From assembly GCF_021545785.1 (NCBI RefSeq), contig NZ_CP079801.1, positions 1,302,001 through 1,366,000 on the forward strand: a DNA stretch of 64,000 bases, written 5' to 3'. The position numbers were made by a program, and so were the translations under genes. Shown piece by piece: positions 48,427 to 56,436 of this stretch. This stretch comes from Halopseudomonas maritima. GTDB taxonomy: Bacteria; Pseudomonadota; Gammaproteobacteria; Pseudomonadales; Pseudomonadaceae. The number at the start of each line of letters is the position of its first letter. Positions within the stretch are counted from its first letter, which is position 1. Under the pieces are notes generated by a model that saw only the letters and a program-made list of their open reading frames with translations, was not told where the DNA came from and did no database searches.

Positions 48427-50286
48427 ATGCTCAAACGCCTGATTCCCCTGCTGCTCGGCAGCATCAGCCTTGGTGTGCATGCTGCACCCACGGTGACCGA
48501 CAGTCAGCTGCAGGCCCTGGCGACAGAGCGCCACTGGCTGAACCTTGGGCACTACCAGCCCGGCCGTTTCAGCGGATGGCGCAGCTATGTAGATGACAAC
48601 AGTTTCTTTCTGGCTGCCGATGGCGCCAGCAACCCGGCAAGCGAGCTGCAGGCCACGCTGCAGGCGCTGTATGCGCCGGTGGGCGATGACCCCAACCAGC
48701 ACGCCCAGTGCCGTTACCCGTCGCGCACCCGCTGGTTGAGCGAGCAGTTGCAGCTCAGCGGCCTGCCGACACCCGAGTGCAGCGAGTACCGCGAGTGGTA
48801 TGAGGACATCAACCCACACGCGACCGTGCTGGTGTTTCCGGATGCCTACCTGAACAGCCCCTCCTCGATGTTCGGCCATACCCTGCTACGCATCGACTCG
48901 CCCGATACCCAGGCCAGCGGCACCAGCCTGCTGACCTACGCCCTCAACTTTGGCGCCATGGTCGAGAGCATGGACAACAGCATGCTGTACGCCTGGAAAG
49001 GGCTGGCCGGCGGCTACCCGGGTCAATTTTCGCTGCTGCCCTACCGTGACAAGATCGGCGAGTACAGCCGCCTGGAAAACCGCGACCTGTGGGAGTACCA
49101 GCTGGACCTCAGCCCGGAAGAAACCGCGCGCATGGTCGAGCATGTCTGGGAGCTGCGTCAGGTTATCTTTGACTACTTCTTCTTCGACGAGAACTGCTCC
49201 TACCGTCTGCTGGAGCTGCTCGAAGTGGCCCGCCCCGGCCTGCGTCTGACCGAGCAGTTTCCGCTGACCGCAATCCCTGCCGACACCGTGCGCGCCGTGC
49301 GCGAGGCAGGCATGATCAGCGATGTGCATTACCGTCCCTCGCGTGAGCGTGAGCTGCTGGCCCGCGCCGCGCCTCTGGACGCCGATGAACTGCGCTGGGT
49401 TCACCAGCTGGCAGACGACGACGGCGTGTTGCAGAGCAGCGCGTATCAGGCGTTGCCCGCGCCCCGGCGCGCGCTGATTCAGGAAGCCGCCTACCGCCTG
49501 GTGCGCTACGAAGCCGCCGGCCAGCAACGCGACAGCGCCAACGCTGCACGCAGCTATCAGTTGCTCCAGGCAATCAACCGCAATCCGCCGCCGGCGCTGC
49601 AGATTGAAACACCGACCTATCCCGAGCTTGGCCACGAGTCGCGTACCTGGCAGCTGGCTGCCGGCAGCCGCGAAGACCGTGCCTTTGCCGAATACGGCCT
49701 GCGCATGGCCTACCACGACCTGGCCGACAACCTGGCCGGCTTTCCGCTGGGGGCGCAGATTGAGCTGGGTGACATCAAGCTGCGCCAGTACGAAGGCAAT
49801 CACTGGCAACTGGAAGAGTTCGGGCTGGTCAACATTCGCTCGCTGACACCACGCAGCGCTCTGCTCAAACCCTGGTCATGGCAGGTTGAAGCAGGCTGGG
49901 AGCGGGTGGCCGGGGAAGACGGCCAGCGTCGTCTGGTGCCGCACCTCAACGGCGGCGGCGGCTTTGCCTGGCAGCCGTGGGATGACGTGCTGGGCTACAG
50001 CATGGCGACGCTGCGACTGGAGCACCACCGCGACTTCGATGCGCCCTTGAGTGCCGCGGCCGGCTTTAACGCAGGATTGCTCTGGCGTAACCCGCTGGGC
50101 AACCTGCTGCTGGAAGGCCGCGGCGATTACTTCGACAACGGCGAGGTACGCCGCAGTCTGCAGCTGGCTCAGCAGTGGGAGCTGGGCCGCGATCTCGGAC
50201 TGCGCCTGCAGGCCTCCCGCGAGTTCAGTCAGTTCAGCGCACCGCAGACCGAGTTCGCCCTGCAACTGCGCTGGTACTACTACTGA
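48427..50286 (+). CDS. DUF4105 (Lnb-like) outer-surface protein
   Basis: 619-residue exported protein with a short signal peptide (IPLLLGSISLGVHAA). The DUF4105 / Lnb N-terminal periplasmic domain is seen as the family block ATVLVFPDAYLNSPSSMFGHTL (trimmed at GHTL, with its conserved His), YALNFGAMV and DENCSYRLLELLE, whose Cys/His resemble an NlpC/P60-type thiol-protease arrangement. The C-terminal ~200 residues alternate in a beta-strand pattern (WQVEAGWERVAGEDG ... LRLEHHRDF ... FALQLRWYYY) and end in aromatic residues, suggesting an outer-membrane barrel. Function unknown; enzymatic cleavage in the envelope is possible. Single gene between two terminators. Confidence 0.82.
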   Translation: MLKRLIPLLLGSISLGVHAAPTVTDSQLQALATERHWLNLGHYQPGRFSGWRSYVDDNSFFLAADGASNPASELQATLQALYAPVGDDPNQHAQCRYPSRTRWLSEQLQLSGLPTPECSEYREWYEDINPHATVLVFPDAYLNSPSSMFGHTLLRIDSPDTQASGTSLLTYALNFGAMVESMDNSMLYAWKGLAGGYPGQFSLLPYRDKIGEYSRLENRDLWEYQLDLSPEETARMVEHVWELRQVIFDYFFFDENCSYRLLELLEVARPGLRLTEQFPLTAIPADTVRAVREAGMISDVHYRPSRERELLARAAPLDADELRWVHQLADDDGVLQSSAYQALPAPRRALIQEAAYRLVRYEAAGQQRDSANAARSYQLLQAINRNPPPALQIETPTYPELGHESRTWQLAAGSREDRAFAEYGLRMAYHDLADNLAGFPLGAQIELGDIKLRQYEGNHWQLEEFGLVNIRSLTPRSALLKPWSWQVEAGWERVAGEDGQRRLVPHLNGGGGFAWQPWDDVLGYSMATLRLEHHRDFDAPLSAAAGFNAGLLWRNPLGNLLLEGRGDYFDNGEVRRSLQLAQQWELGRDLGLRLQASREFSQFSAPQTEFALQLRWYYY

Positions 50287-50288
50287 CC

Positions 50289-50314
50289 AGCGGGGCAGCG
50301 CAGCCCCGCTGTTT
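50289..50314 (+). terminator. intrinsic terminator after the DUF4105 gene
   Basis: Stem AGCGGGGC/GCCCCGCT with loop AGCGCA, then GTTTC. Strong stem but short T-run. The rest of the 306-base gap to ftrA holds a Fur-box-like sequence and otherwise nothing I recognise. Confidence 0.65.
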
Positions 50315-50522
50315 CAGGCTTTGGCCTTGGCTACCGCCAGGTAGCTGACCAACCGGCTGACCATCGCCTGCCCTGCCCCTGCAGTCTGCGTTGCGGGGCA
50401 CCGATGCTCATCTGCCACGGCGGCCGCCTTTCCCTTAACCACGCAAAGATCATGGCCAATAGGCCGAGGCCACTCGCTGACCCAAGTCAAATATGCGATG
50501 GCCATTTTGCTCCACAATTGAC

Positions 50523-50541
50523 GCGAATCATTTTCATTTCC
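50523..50541. promoter_or_regulatory. Fur-box-like sequence upstream of ftrA
   Basis: GCGAATCATTTTCATTTCC; its reverse complement matches the 19-base Fur consensus at 13 positions by eye. It lies about 50 bases before the ftrA start, which fits iron repression of a ferrous uptake operon. Confidence 0.6.
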
Positions 50542-50592
50542 GGTCTCAGCGCTAGACTGACCGGCATTCTTTCTGTCGCCATGGAGCCCTGT

Positions 50593-51129
50593 ATGCAACC
50601 GTTCAAATTGCTTCCACTCTGCTTGCTCACCTGCGCCAGCGCCCTGCAGGCCGGCGAGTATCCGATCGGCGTGCCGCAGCATTGCGCAGGCATGGAAGTG
50701 GGCGCGGTATACCTGCAACCGATTGAAATGGAACCCGCCGGCATGATGCGGCCGGCAGCTGAATCCGACGTGCACCTGGAAGCTGATATCAGCGCCCTGG
50801 AAGACAACCGCAACGGCTTTCAGGAAGGCAGCTTTGTGCCCTACCTGCGTATTGCCTACCGCCTGCAGCGCGACGGCAGCGAACAGCTGATCAGCGGCGA
50901 CCTCCATGCCATGGTTGCCAGCGATGGCCCGCATTATGGCGACAACGTCAAGCTCGATGGTCCTGGTCGCTATCAGGTGTCCTTTATCGTGGCGCCACCG
51001 GGCAGCGGCCATGATCACAGCTTTGGCCGCCACACCGATCGGGAAACCGGGGTGGCCCCCTGGTTCGAACCTTGCGAGCTGAGCTACAGCTTTGTCTACG
51101 CCGGCACCGGCAAGAAGGGCGGCTATTGA
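50593..51129 (+). CDS. ftrA: FtrA/P19-type periplasmic iron-binding protein
   Basis: 178-residue periplasmic protein of the P19/Tp34 (Tpd) family; start at ATG 50593 gives a clean signal peptide (LPLCLLTCASALQAG). The metal ligands of the family are visible: Met/Glu in CAGMEVGAVYLQPIEME, His in ESDVHLEADI, His in DGPHYGDNV and the His-rich GHDHSFGRHTD. P19-type proteins bind Cu/Fe and supply ferrous iron to an FTR1 permease. The frame is open to 50404, but that extension crosses the Fur-box region. First gene of a four-gene overlapping operon matching FtrABCD of Bordetella and Brucella. Confidence 0.9.
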   Translation: MQPFKLLPLCLLTCASALQAGEYPIGVPQHCAGMEVGAVYLQPIEMEPAGMMRPAAESDVHLEADISALEDNRNGFQEGSFVPYLRIAYRLQRDGSEQLISGDLHAMVASDGPHYGDNVKLDGPGRYQVSFIVAPPGSGHDHSFGRHTDRETGVAPWFEPCELSYSFVYAGTGKKGGY

Positions 51130-51476
51130 ACCTGGCCGGCGCCCTGCCGTTGTCGGCTGCGTTAGCTGCGTTGCTGCTGTCACTCTTCGCCAACGCCGCG
51201 CAGGCCGGAGGGCTGCCCACGGTTGAGCTGGAAATCCGCGACGGCGCCTTTGACCCGGCGATCATCCAGGTAACCGCAGGACAGCGGTTCAAGATCAACC
51301 TGCACAATCGAGGCAACGGCCCGGTGGAGTTTGAAAGCCTGCCCTTGCGGGTAGAGAAGGTGCTGGGGCCGGGCGTGAGCTCGTTCGTGGTCATCCACCC
51401 GCTACGCCCCGGCCGGTACAGCTTCTTTGACGAGTTTCATTTGGCTATGCCCGAAGGGGTGATAGAAGTACGCTGA
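51126..51476 (+). CDS. ftrB: FtrB-type cupredoxin, TTG start
   Basis: 116-residue periplasmic cupredoxin-like protein (EfeO-Cup type), probably an oxidase-like or electron-transfer partner for ferrous uptake. I place the start at TTG 51126, overlapping the ftrA stop (TTGA) with AAGGGCGG just upstream, because this gives an ideal signal peptide (LAALLLSLFANAAQAG). The frame open to 51072 would overlap ftrA by 58 bases. The mature fold is readable from VELEIRDGAFDPAIIQVTAG through PGVSSFVVIHPLRPGRYSF. It ends 1 base before ftrC. Confidence 0.82.
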   Translation: MNLAGALPLSAALAALLLSLFANAAQAGGLPTVELEIRDGAFDPAIIQVTAGQRFKINLHNRGNGPVEFESLPLRVEKVLGPGVSSFVVIHPLRPGRYSFFDEFHLAMPEGVIEVR

Positions 51477-51477
51477 T

Positions 51478-52308
51478 ATGGCACAGGCACTGTTGATCGT
51501 ATGGCGCGAAAGCGTGGAGGCCCTGCTGGTCATCGGGCTACTGTATGCGTGGCTGCAACGCTTGCCCGTACGCCACCGGCCCCAGGGTGAGCGGGCTCTT
51601 TGGCTAGGTGCGCTGGCGGGTGCCGGGCTGGCGCTGCTGCTGGCAAGCCTGATGTTGCTGGCTGGCAACTGGCTAAGCGGCCCGGCTGGCGAGTGGTTTC
51701 AAGTGGCCATGGCCGCACTGGCCAGCGCACTGGTGCTGCAAATGGTGATCTGGATGGCTGGCAACAACGCCACGCCACAACGTCGCAGCGCGCCCAGTCA
51801 TCCGGCGGCAGTAGCTCTATTGGCGGGTTTGGCGGTTGCCCGCGAGGGCAGTGAAATTGCCCTGTTTCTCTATGGCGCTGCGGCCAGCAGTGGCAGTACA
51901 GGCCTACTCACCGGCGCGCTGACCGGCCTGCTGTGTGGCGTACTCAGCTTTGTCATACTGCAACGCGGCAGTCGCCTGCTGAACTGGCGGCGCTTTTTCC
52001 AGCTCAGCACCCTGTTGCTGACGTTGCTTGGTGGGGCGATGCTGATGAGTGCCGTCGACCGTGCCAGCACCCTGCTGATGGGGCTGGAGTTGCCCGCTGC
52101 TGCCTATGACTGGTTGGGCAATGCGATGTGGGACAGCAGCGCCCTGCTGGACGACAGCACTCGCGCCGGTGCGTTGTTTGCCAGCCTGACCGGCTACCGT
52201 GCCCACCCCGCTCTGCCCGGCCTGTTACTGCTGACAAGCTACTGGCTGCTGGCCTGGTGGGGCTGTCATGCACGGCGTGTGCGCTATGCCGGCCAGCTCT
52301 CGGTATGA
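51478..52308 (+). CDS. ftrC: FTR1-family iron permease
   Basis: 276-residue inner-membrane permease with seven predicted helices. The two iron-binding R-E-x-x-E motifs characteristic of FTR1/EfeU are present: WRESVEALLVIG at the N-terminus and AREGSEIALFLYG in helix 4 (about residues 120-132). It would move iron across the inner membrane after the periplasmic steps by FtrA and FtrB. Operon position and the ATGA overlap with the next gene match the Ftr system. Length agrees with the family. Confidence 0.92.
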   Translation: MAQALLIVWRESVEALLVIGLLYAWLQRLPVRHRPQGERALWLGALAGAGLALLLASLMLLAGNWLSGPAGEWFQVAMAALASALVLQMVIWMAGNNATPQRRSAPSHPAAVALLAGLAVAREGSEIALFLYGAAASSGSTGLLTGALTGLLCGVLSFVILQRGSRLLNWRRFFQLSTLLLTLLGGAMLMSAVDRASTLLMGLELPAAAYDWLGNAMWDSSALLDDSTRAGALFASLTGYRAHPALPGLLLLTSYWLLAWWGCHARRVRYAGQLSV

Positions 52309-53672
52309 GTAGCGCATCAACCGGTCGTCTGGCAGCGGTTGGCCATTGGTTGCGCCGCCATGCCCGACTGATCCGCCACCTGCAATGGCTGGTGGTGATG
52401 GTGTACGCAGCCCTGCTGGTGGTGCCGGTACTGTTGCCGCTGCCCGACAACCAGGCGCACATGCTGGACAACCTGACCCTACTGGCGCAGTTCGTATTTT
52501 GGGGTATCTGGTGGCCCTTCGTGCTGCTGTCCATCCTGCTGTTTGGCCGCCTCTGGTGCGGCCTGCTGTGTCCGGAAGGCTCACTTAGCGAGTGGGCCAG
52601 TCACTACGGGCGCGGCAAGGGCGTGCCACGCTGGATGCGCTGGGGCGGCTGGCCAACAGTAGGGTTTCTGCTGACCACCCTGTACGGCCAGTTGATCAGT
52701 GTCTACGACTACGCCCAGGCTGCGTTGCTGATTTTGGGCGGCTCCACCTTGGCCGCGATGCTGGTTGGTGTGCTGTACAGCCGAGGCAAACGAATCTGGT
52801 GTCGTCACCTATGCCCGGTCAGCGGCGTCTTTGCGCTGCTGGCCAAGCTGGCGCCCATGCACTACGCAGTGAATGAAGCCCGCTGGCAGGCCAATTCGCC
52901 GCCCCACCTGCCCACACCCAACTGCGCTCCGCTGATCGATATCCGGCGCATGCGCAGCGCCTCGGCGTGTCACGCCTGCGGACGCTGCAGCGGGCAGCGC
53001 GATGCGGTCCAGCTGATCGCCCGCTCGGGCAACAGCGAGATCATCCAACTGGGCGCAGACGGCAGCCATCGCTGGGATGTTCGCCTGCTGCTGTACGGCG
53101 TAATCGGCCTGGCGTTGGGCGCCTTCCAATGGACCCTTAGCCCCTGGTTTATCCTGCTTAAACAGCGGCTGGCAGAGTGGCTGGTCAATCACGACATCTT
53201 CTGGCCTCTGCGCGCTGACGCCCCCTGGTGGCTGCTAACACACTACCCCGAGGTCAACGATGCCTTCAGCTGGCTCGACGGCTTTAGCATCTGCGTGTAT
53301 CTGGGCGCCACGGCGCTGCTGCTGGGAGGGCTATTGCAGGGCCTGCTGTCTGGCGCGGCTCGACTGGCCGGCGGCGGTCGCCCGCTGGCGGAGCAACTGG
53401 CCCTGTGCCTGATTCCGGTTGGCGCAGCCGGCCTGTTTCTCGGGCTGTCCGCCACCACGGTCAAACTGTTGCGCTACGAGGGCCTGGTGCTGGCCTGGGT
53501 GCCCAACGCACGGGCGGCCCTGCTGCTAAGCGCGCTGTGCTGGAGTCTGTGGCTTGGCTGGCGAGTCTGCCAACGCCTGCCAGCCGTGCGCCGCACGGCA
53601 CCACTACTGGCCCTGCTAACCGGCAACAGCGCTCTGGCCTTTCTCTGGTACCTGCAATTCTGGGTCTGGTAA
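52305..53672 (+). CDS. ftrD: FtrD-type polyferredoxin membrane protein
   Basis: 455-residue polytopic protein of the NapH/NosR/CcoG-like 4Fe-4S class. Membrane helices at both ends enclose cysteine clusters: LWCGLLCPEG (about 83-92), WCRHLCPVSG (about 163-172) and SACHACGRCSG (about 218-228). In FtrABCD it is thought to accept the electrons released during ferrous oxidation by the cupredoxin. Start at ATG 52305 overlaps the ftrC stop (ATGA); the longer frame from 52128 runs through ftrC and is not used. Last gene of the operon. Confidence 0.88.
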   Translation: MSSASTGRLAAVGHWLRRHARLIRHLQWLVVMVYAALLVVPVLLPLPDNQAHMLDNLTLLAQFVFWGIWWPFVLLSILLFGRLWCGLLCPEGSLSEWASHYGRGKGVPRWMRWGGWPTVGFLLTTLYGQLISVYDYAQAALLILGGSTLAAMLVGVLYSRGKRIWCRHLCPVSGVFALLAKLAPMHYAVNEARWQANSPPHLPTPNCAPLIDIRRMRSASACHACGRCSGQRDAVQLIARSGNSEIIQLGADGSHRWDVRLLLYGVIGLALGAFQWTLSPWFILLKQRLAEWLVNHDIFWPLRADAPWWLLTHYPEVNDAFSWLDGFSICVYLGATALLLGGLLQGLLSGAARLAGGGRPLAEQLALCLIPVGAAGLFLGLSATTVKLLRYEGLVLAWVPNARAALLLSALCWSLWLGWRVCQRLPAVRRTAPLLALLTGNSALAFLWYLQFWVW

Positions 53673-53753
53673 ACACATCCGATACTGATGACGCCCATGA
53701 CGGGTTAGAACATAGCCAGGTTTGCTGACGAAGCGCTGAAAAAACACTGATTT

Positions 53754-53772
53754 ATTGACAATTATCATTCGC
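53754..53772. promoter_or_regulatory. Fur-box-like sequence upstream of the ABC-nnrS operon
   Basis: ATTGACAATTATCATTCGC overlaps a perfect -35 hexamer TTGACA (53755-53760) and matches the Fur consensus at about 12 of 19 positions on the other strand. It is 58 bases before the substrate-binding protein start. A -10 could not be fixed. Confidence 0.55.
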
Positions 53773-53830
53773 ATCACAGCAAACCATCACTATGCTGTAG
53801 CCCTGATCGATTGACTGCGCTGGAGGGTGC

Positions 53831-54838
53831 ATGCCTCGTTTTCTAACTTCTGTGCTGCTGGCACTACTGTTGTGCGGCAAGACCGCCCTGAGCCAGGCCG
53901 AGCCCCAGATGCAACGTCTGGTATTCGCCGGGCCGCCGGCGTCAGTGTCCTATCCGCTGATTGAGATGCTCGACAGCGGCGCCCTCGACGGGCTGGCGCA
54001 GACAGTGGAGTTTGTCCAGTGGACCAACCCGGACCAGTTGCGCGCGCTGGTGCTGCAGGACGAGGTGGATTTTGTCGCCGTGCCCACCAACGTCGCCGCC
54101 AACCTGCACAACCGGGGCATCCCACTGCAATTGATGAACGTCTCGACCTGGGGTGCATTGTGGATGGTGTCCCGCGAGCCGGGCCGTACCCGGCTGGCAG
54201 ATTTCAAGGGCGAGGAAATTGCCATTCCTTTCCGCGCCGACATGCCGGATATCGTGTTTGGCCTGCTGGCCGAGAAAGAAGGCTTGGCGCCCAACCGGGA
54301 TTTCCAGCTGCGCTACACCAGCACCCCGCTGGACGCCGTAGCCCTGCTGCTGACCCGGCGTATTGATCATGCCCTGCTGGCCGACCCGGCCGTAGCCTTG
54401 GTGCTGCGCAAGAGCGGGTCCTTTCCGGTATCGGTGGTCGCGCCCGAGCTGCACCGCAGTGTCAACCTGCAGGCGCTGTGGGGCGAGCTGATGGACGCCG
54501 AACCGCGTATTCCGCAAGCCGGTATCGCCGTACTGGGCGCCAGCCGCGACAACCCCGCGCTGGTGCAACAGGTAGAGCGGGCCTATCGCGCCGCCGCCGA
54601 GCGCTGCTACCAGCAGCCGCAGTTGTGTGGCGAGCGGGTGGCCAAGCGCATCACACTGCTCAGCCCCGAGGCAGTCGCCGATGCCTTGGCTGTACAACCA
54701 CGTCACTACGCGACCGCCCAGGCCGCCCGGCCTGAGCTGGAGGCCTTCTTCCAGCTGTTGCTGGAACGCCAGAGCGCCTCGGTAGGTGGTCAGTTGCCGA
54801 CAGACGATTTTTACGGCGGACCAGCGGCAGTGCAATAA
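53831..54838 (+). CDS. NitT/TauT-type ABC importer substrate-binding protein
   Basis: 335-residue periplasmic receptor (COG0715 type) with a signal peptide (LLALLLCGKTALSQA). Mature landmarks are VFAGPPASVSYPLIEML, VLQDEVDFVAVPTNVAANLH and LADFKGEEIAIPFRADMPDI. The stop codon directly abuts the permease start. Family ligands include taurine, nitrate, riboflavin and pyrimidines; none is favoured here. The Fur-type site in front and the nnrS gene at the operon end suggest a metal-, heme- or denitrification-related ligand (inference). Confidence 0.85.
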   Translation: MPRFLTSVLLALLLCGKTALSQAEPQMQRLVFAGPPASVSYPLIEMLDSGALDGLAQTVEFVQWTNPDQLRALVLQDEVDFVAVPTNVAANLHNRGIPLQLMNVSTWGALWMVSREPGRTRLADFKGEEIAIPFRADMPDIVFGLLAEKEGLAPNRDFQLRYTSTPLDAVALLLTRRIDHALLADPAVALVLRKSGSFPVSVVAPELHRSVNLQALWGELMDAEPRIPQAGIAVLGASRDNPALVQQVERAYRAAAERCYQQPQLCGERVAKRITLLSPEAVADALAVQPRHYATAQAARPELEAFFQLLLERQSASVGGQLPTDDFYGGPAAVQ

Positions 54839-55645
54839 ATGAAAGGCCCCTGGTATCGCGTGCAGTCCGCTCTGGCTGCCACCCTCGGCTACCTTTGGAG
54901 CGGCTGGGGTGCCATTGCCAGTCTGCTATTGTTCTGTGCCCTGTGGGAATGGGGCGCACAGGTCAACGGACCGCTGGTGCTACCCGGCCCCCAGGCCACT
55001 CTGGCGCAGCTCTGGCACATGCTGGACAGCGGCCAGGCACAACCACAGCTGGTCATCTCAACCCGTCGCACCCTGCAAGGGCTTGGCGCATCACTGCTGA
55101 TCGGCAGTGCCCTGGGGCTGCTGGCCGGTCGCTCACTGACTGCGGCCATGCTGTCTCGCCCACTGATTACCCTGCTGCTGGGCATGCCGCCCATCGCCTG
55201 GCTGGTGTTGGCCATGCTGTGGTTCGGCATGGGCGACACGACCCCGGTGTTCACTGTATTCATCGCCTGCTTTCCGATTGTCTTTGCCGGCGCCATGCAG
55301 GGCGCACGCACGCTAGACAACCAGCTACGTCGGGTGGCCCAAGCCTACCACCTGCCTTGGCGCATGCAGTTGACTGACCTGTACCTGCCGCATGTGATGT
55401 CATACCTGATCCCTGCCTGGATCACCGCGCTCGGCACCTCCTGGAAAGTGGTAGTGATGGCCGAGCTGCTGAGCACCACCGACGGCGTGGGCGCGGCGCT
55501 TGCGGTATCACGCAGTCAGCTCGACACCGCCAGCTCCCTGGCCTGGGTGGTCGCTGTACTGGTACTGCTGCTGGCAGCCGAGTATCTATTGCTGGAACCG
55601 CTCAAGCGACGGGTTGAACGCTGGCGTCTGGAGACCGAACAATGA
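54839..55645 (+). CDS. NitT/TauT-type ABC importer permease
   Basis: 268-residue inner-membrane permease (BPD_transp_1, SsuC/TauC type) with six to seven helices. The EAA coupling loop appears as AYHLPWRMQLTDLYLPHVMS and the typical AWITALGTSWKVVVMAELL follows. It begins on the base after the receptor stop and overlaps the ATPase start by 4 bases, so the three make one importer. Confidence 0.9.
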   Translation: MKGPWYRVQSALAATLGYLWSGWGAIASLLLFCALWEWGAQVNGPLVLPGPQATLAQLWHMLDSGQAQPQLVISTRRTLQGLGASLLIGSALGLLAGRSLTAAMLSRPLITLLLGMPPIAWLVLAMLWFGMGDTTPVFTVFIACFPIVFAGAMQGARTLDNQLRRVAQAYHLPWRMQLTDLYLPHVMSYLIPAWITALGTSWKVVVMAELLSTTDGVGAALAVSRSQLDTASSLAWVVAVLVLLLAAEYLLLEPLKRRVERWRLETEQ

Positions 55646-56436
55646 ACGCACTGCACGTTCGCCATCTACATCACAGCTTTGGCTTGCAGGAAGTCCTGCA
55701 CGATGTCGGCTTTGACCTGTTTGCTGGCCAGAGTCTGGCTCTGGTCGGCCCTTCCGGCTGTGGCAAAAGCACCCTGTTGCAGGCCGTAGCCGGTCTGCTG
55801 GAGCCCAGCCGCGTAATCATGCAAAACGACTTTCGCGGTCTCGGTTACATGTTCCAGCAGCCCAACCTGATGCCCTGGCTGACCGCCCGCGACAACCTCG
55901 CGCTGGGACTCAAGGCGCTCGGCGTACCCAAGGTCGCGCGCCATCGGCAGGCCGACAGCCTGGGCCAGCGCCTGGGCCTGGGCCTGGACGACCTGGACAA
56001 GTACCCGCACCAGCTGTCCGGCGGTATGCAAAGTCGCATATCCCTGGGCCGCGCGTTGGCGGTATCACCCGACCTGCTGCTGCTCGACGAACCCTTTTCC
56101 GCGTTGGACGTTGGCCTCAAGCTGGAGCTCTACGCACTGCTGCGCGAGCAGATTGCCCAACGCGGCTGCGCGGTTCTGTTGATTACCCACGACCTGATGG
56201 AGGCGGTGCGGCTGGCCGACCGTATTCTGCTGATGGCCCCAGAGCCCGGCCGCGTGGTGCGCGAGTTTGAACTGTCCCTGCCGCAGGCAGAGCGTAGCGA
56301 AGCCTGGATTCACCGCAACACCGGTGAGTTGATGGAAAACACCTCAGTGCGTATTGCCTTTGGCCTGCAGGCCGGCACCCTGACGATCGCCGAAAGCCAC
56401 GCTCATGGCGCAACCCACACGGGGTGTAAGGTATGA
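55642..56436 (+). CDS. NitT/TauT-type ABC importer ATP-binding protein
   Basis: 264-residue ABC ATPase with Walker A GPSGCGKST, Q-loop MFQQPNLMPWLT, signature LSGGMQSR, Walker B LLLLDEPFSALD and switch His LITHDLMEAVR. Beyond the conserved domain there is a ~45-residue tail ending in ESHAHGATHTGCKV, whose three His and one Cys could bind a metal, unusual for this class. It overlaps permease and nnrS by 4 bases on either side. Ligand unknown. Confidence 0.9.
   Translation: MNALHVRHLHHSFGLQEVLHDVGFDLFAGQSLALVGPSGCGKSTLLQAVAGLLEPSRVIMQNDFRGLGYMFQQPNLMPWLTARDNLALGLKALGVPKVARHRQADSLGQRLGLGLDDLDKYPHQLSGGMQSRISLGRALAVSPDLLLLDEPFSALDVGLKLELYALLREQIAQRGCAVLLITHDLMEAVRLADRILLMAPEPGRVVREFELSLPQAERSEAWIHRNTGELMENTSVRIAFGLQAGTLTIAESHAHGATHTGCKV

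Noticed and set aside
50314..51183. 289-residue minus-strand frame across the ftrA region
   Set aside because: Antisense to ftrA, which has clear P19-family metal ligands and a signal peptide.
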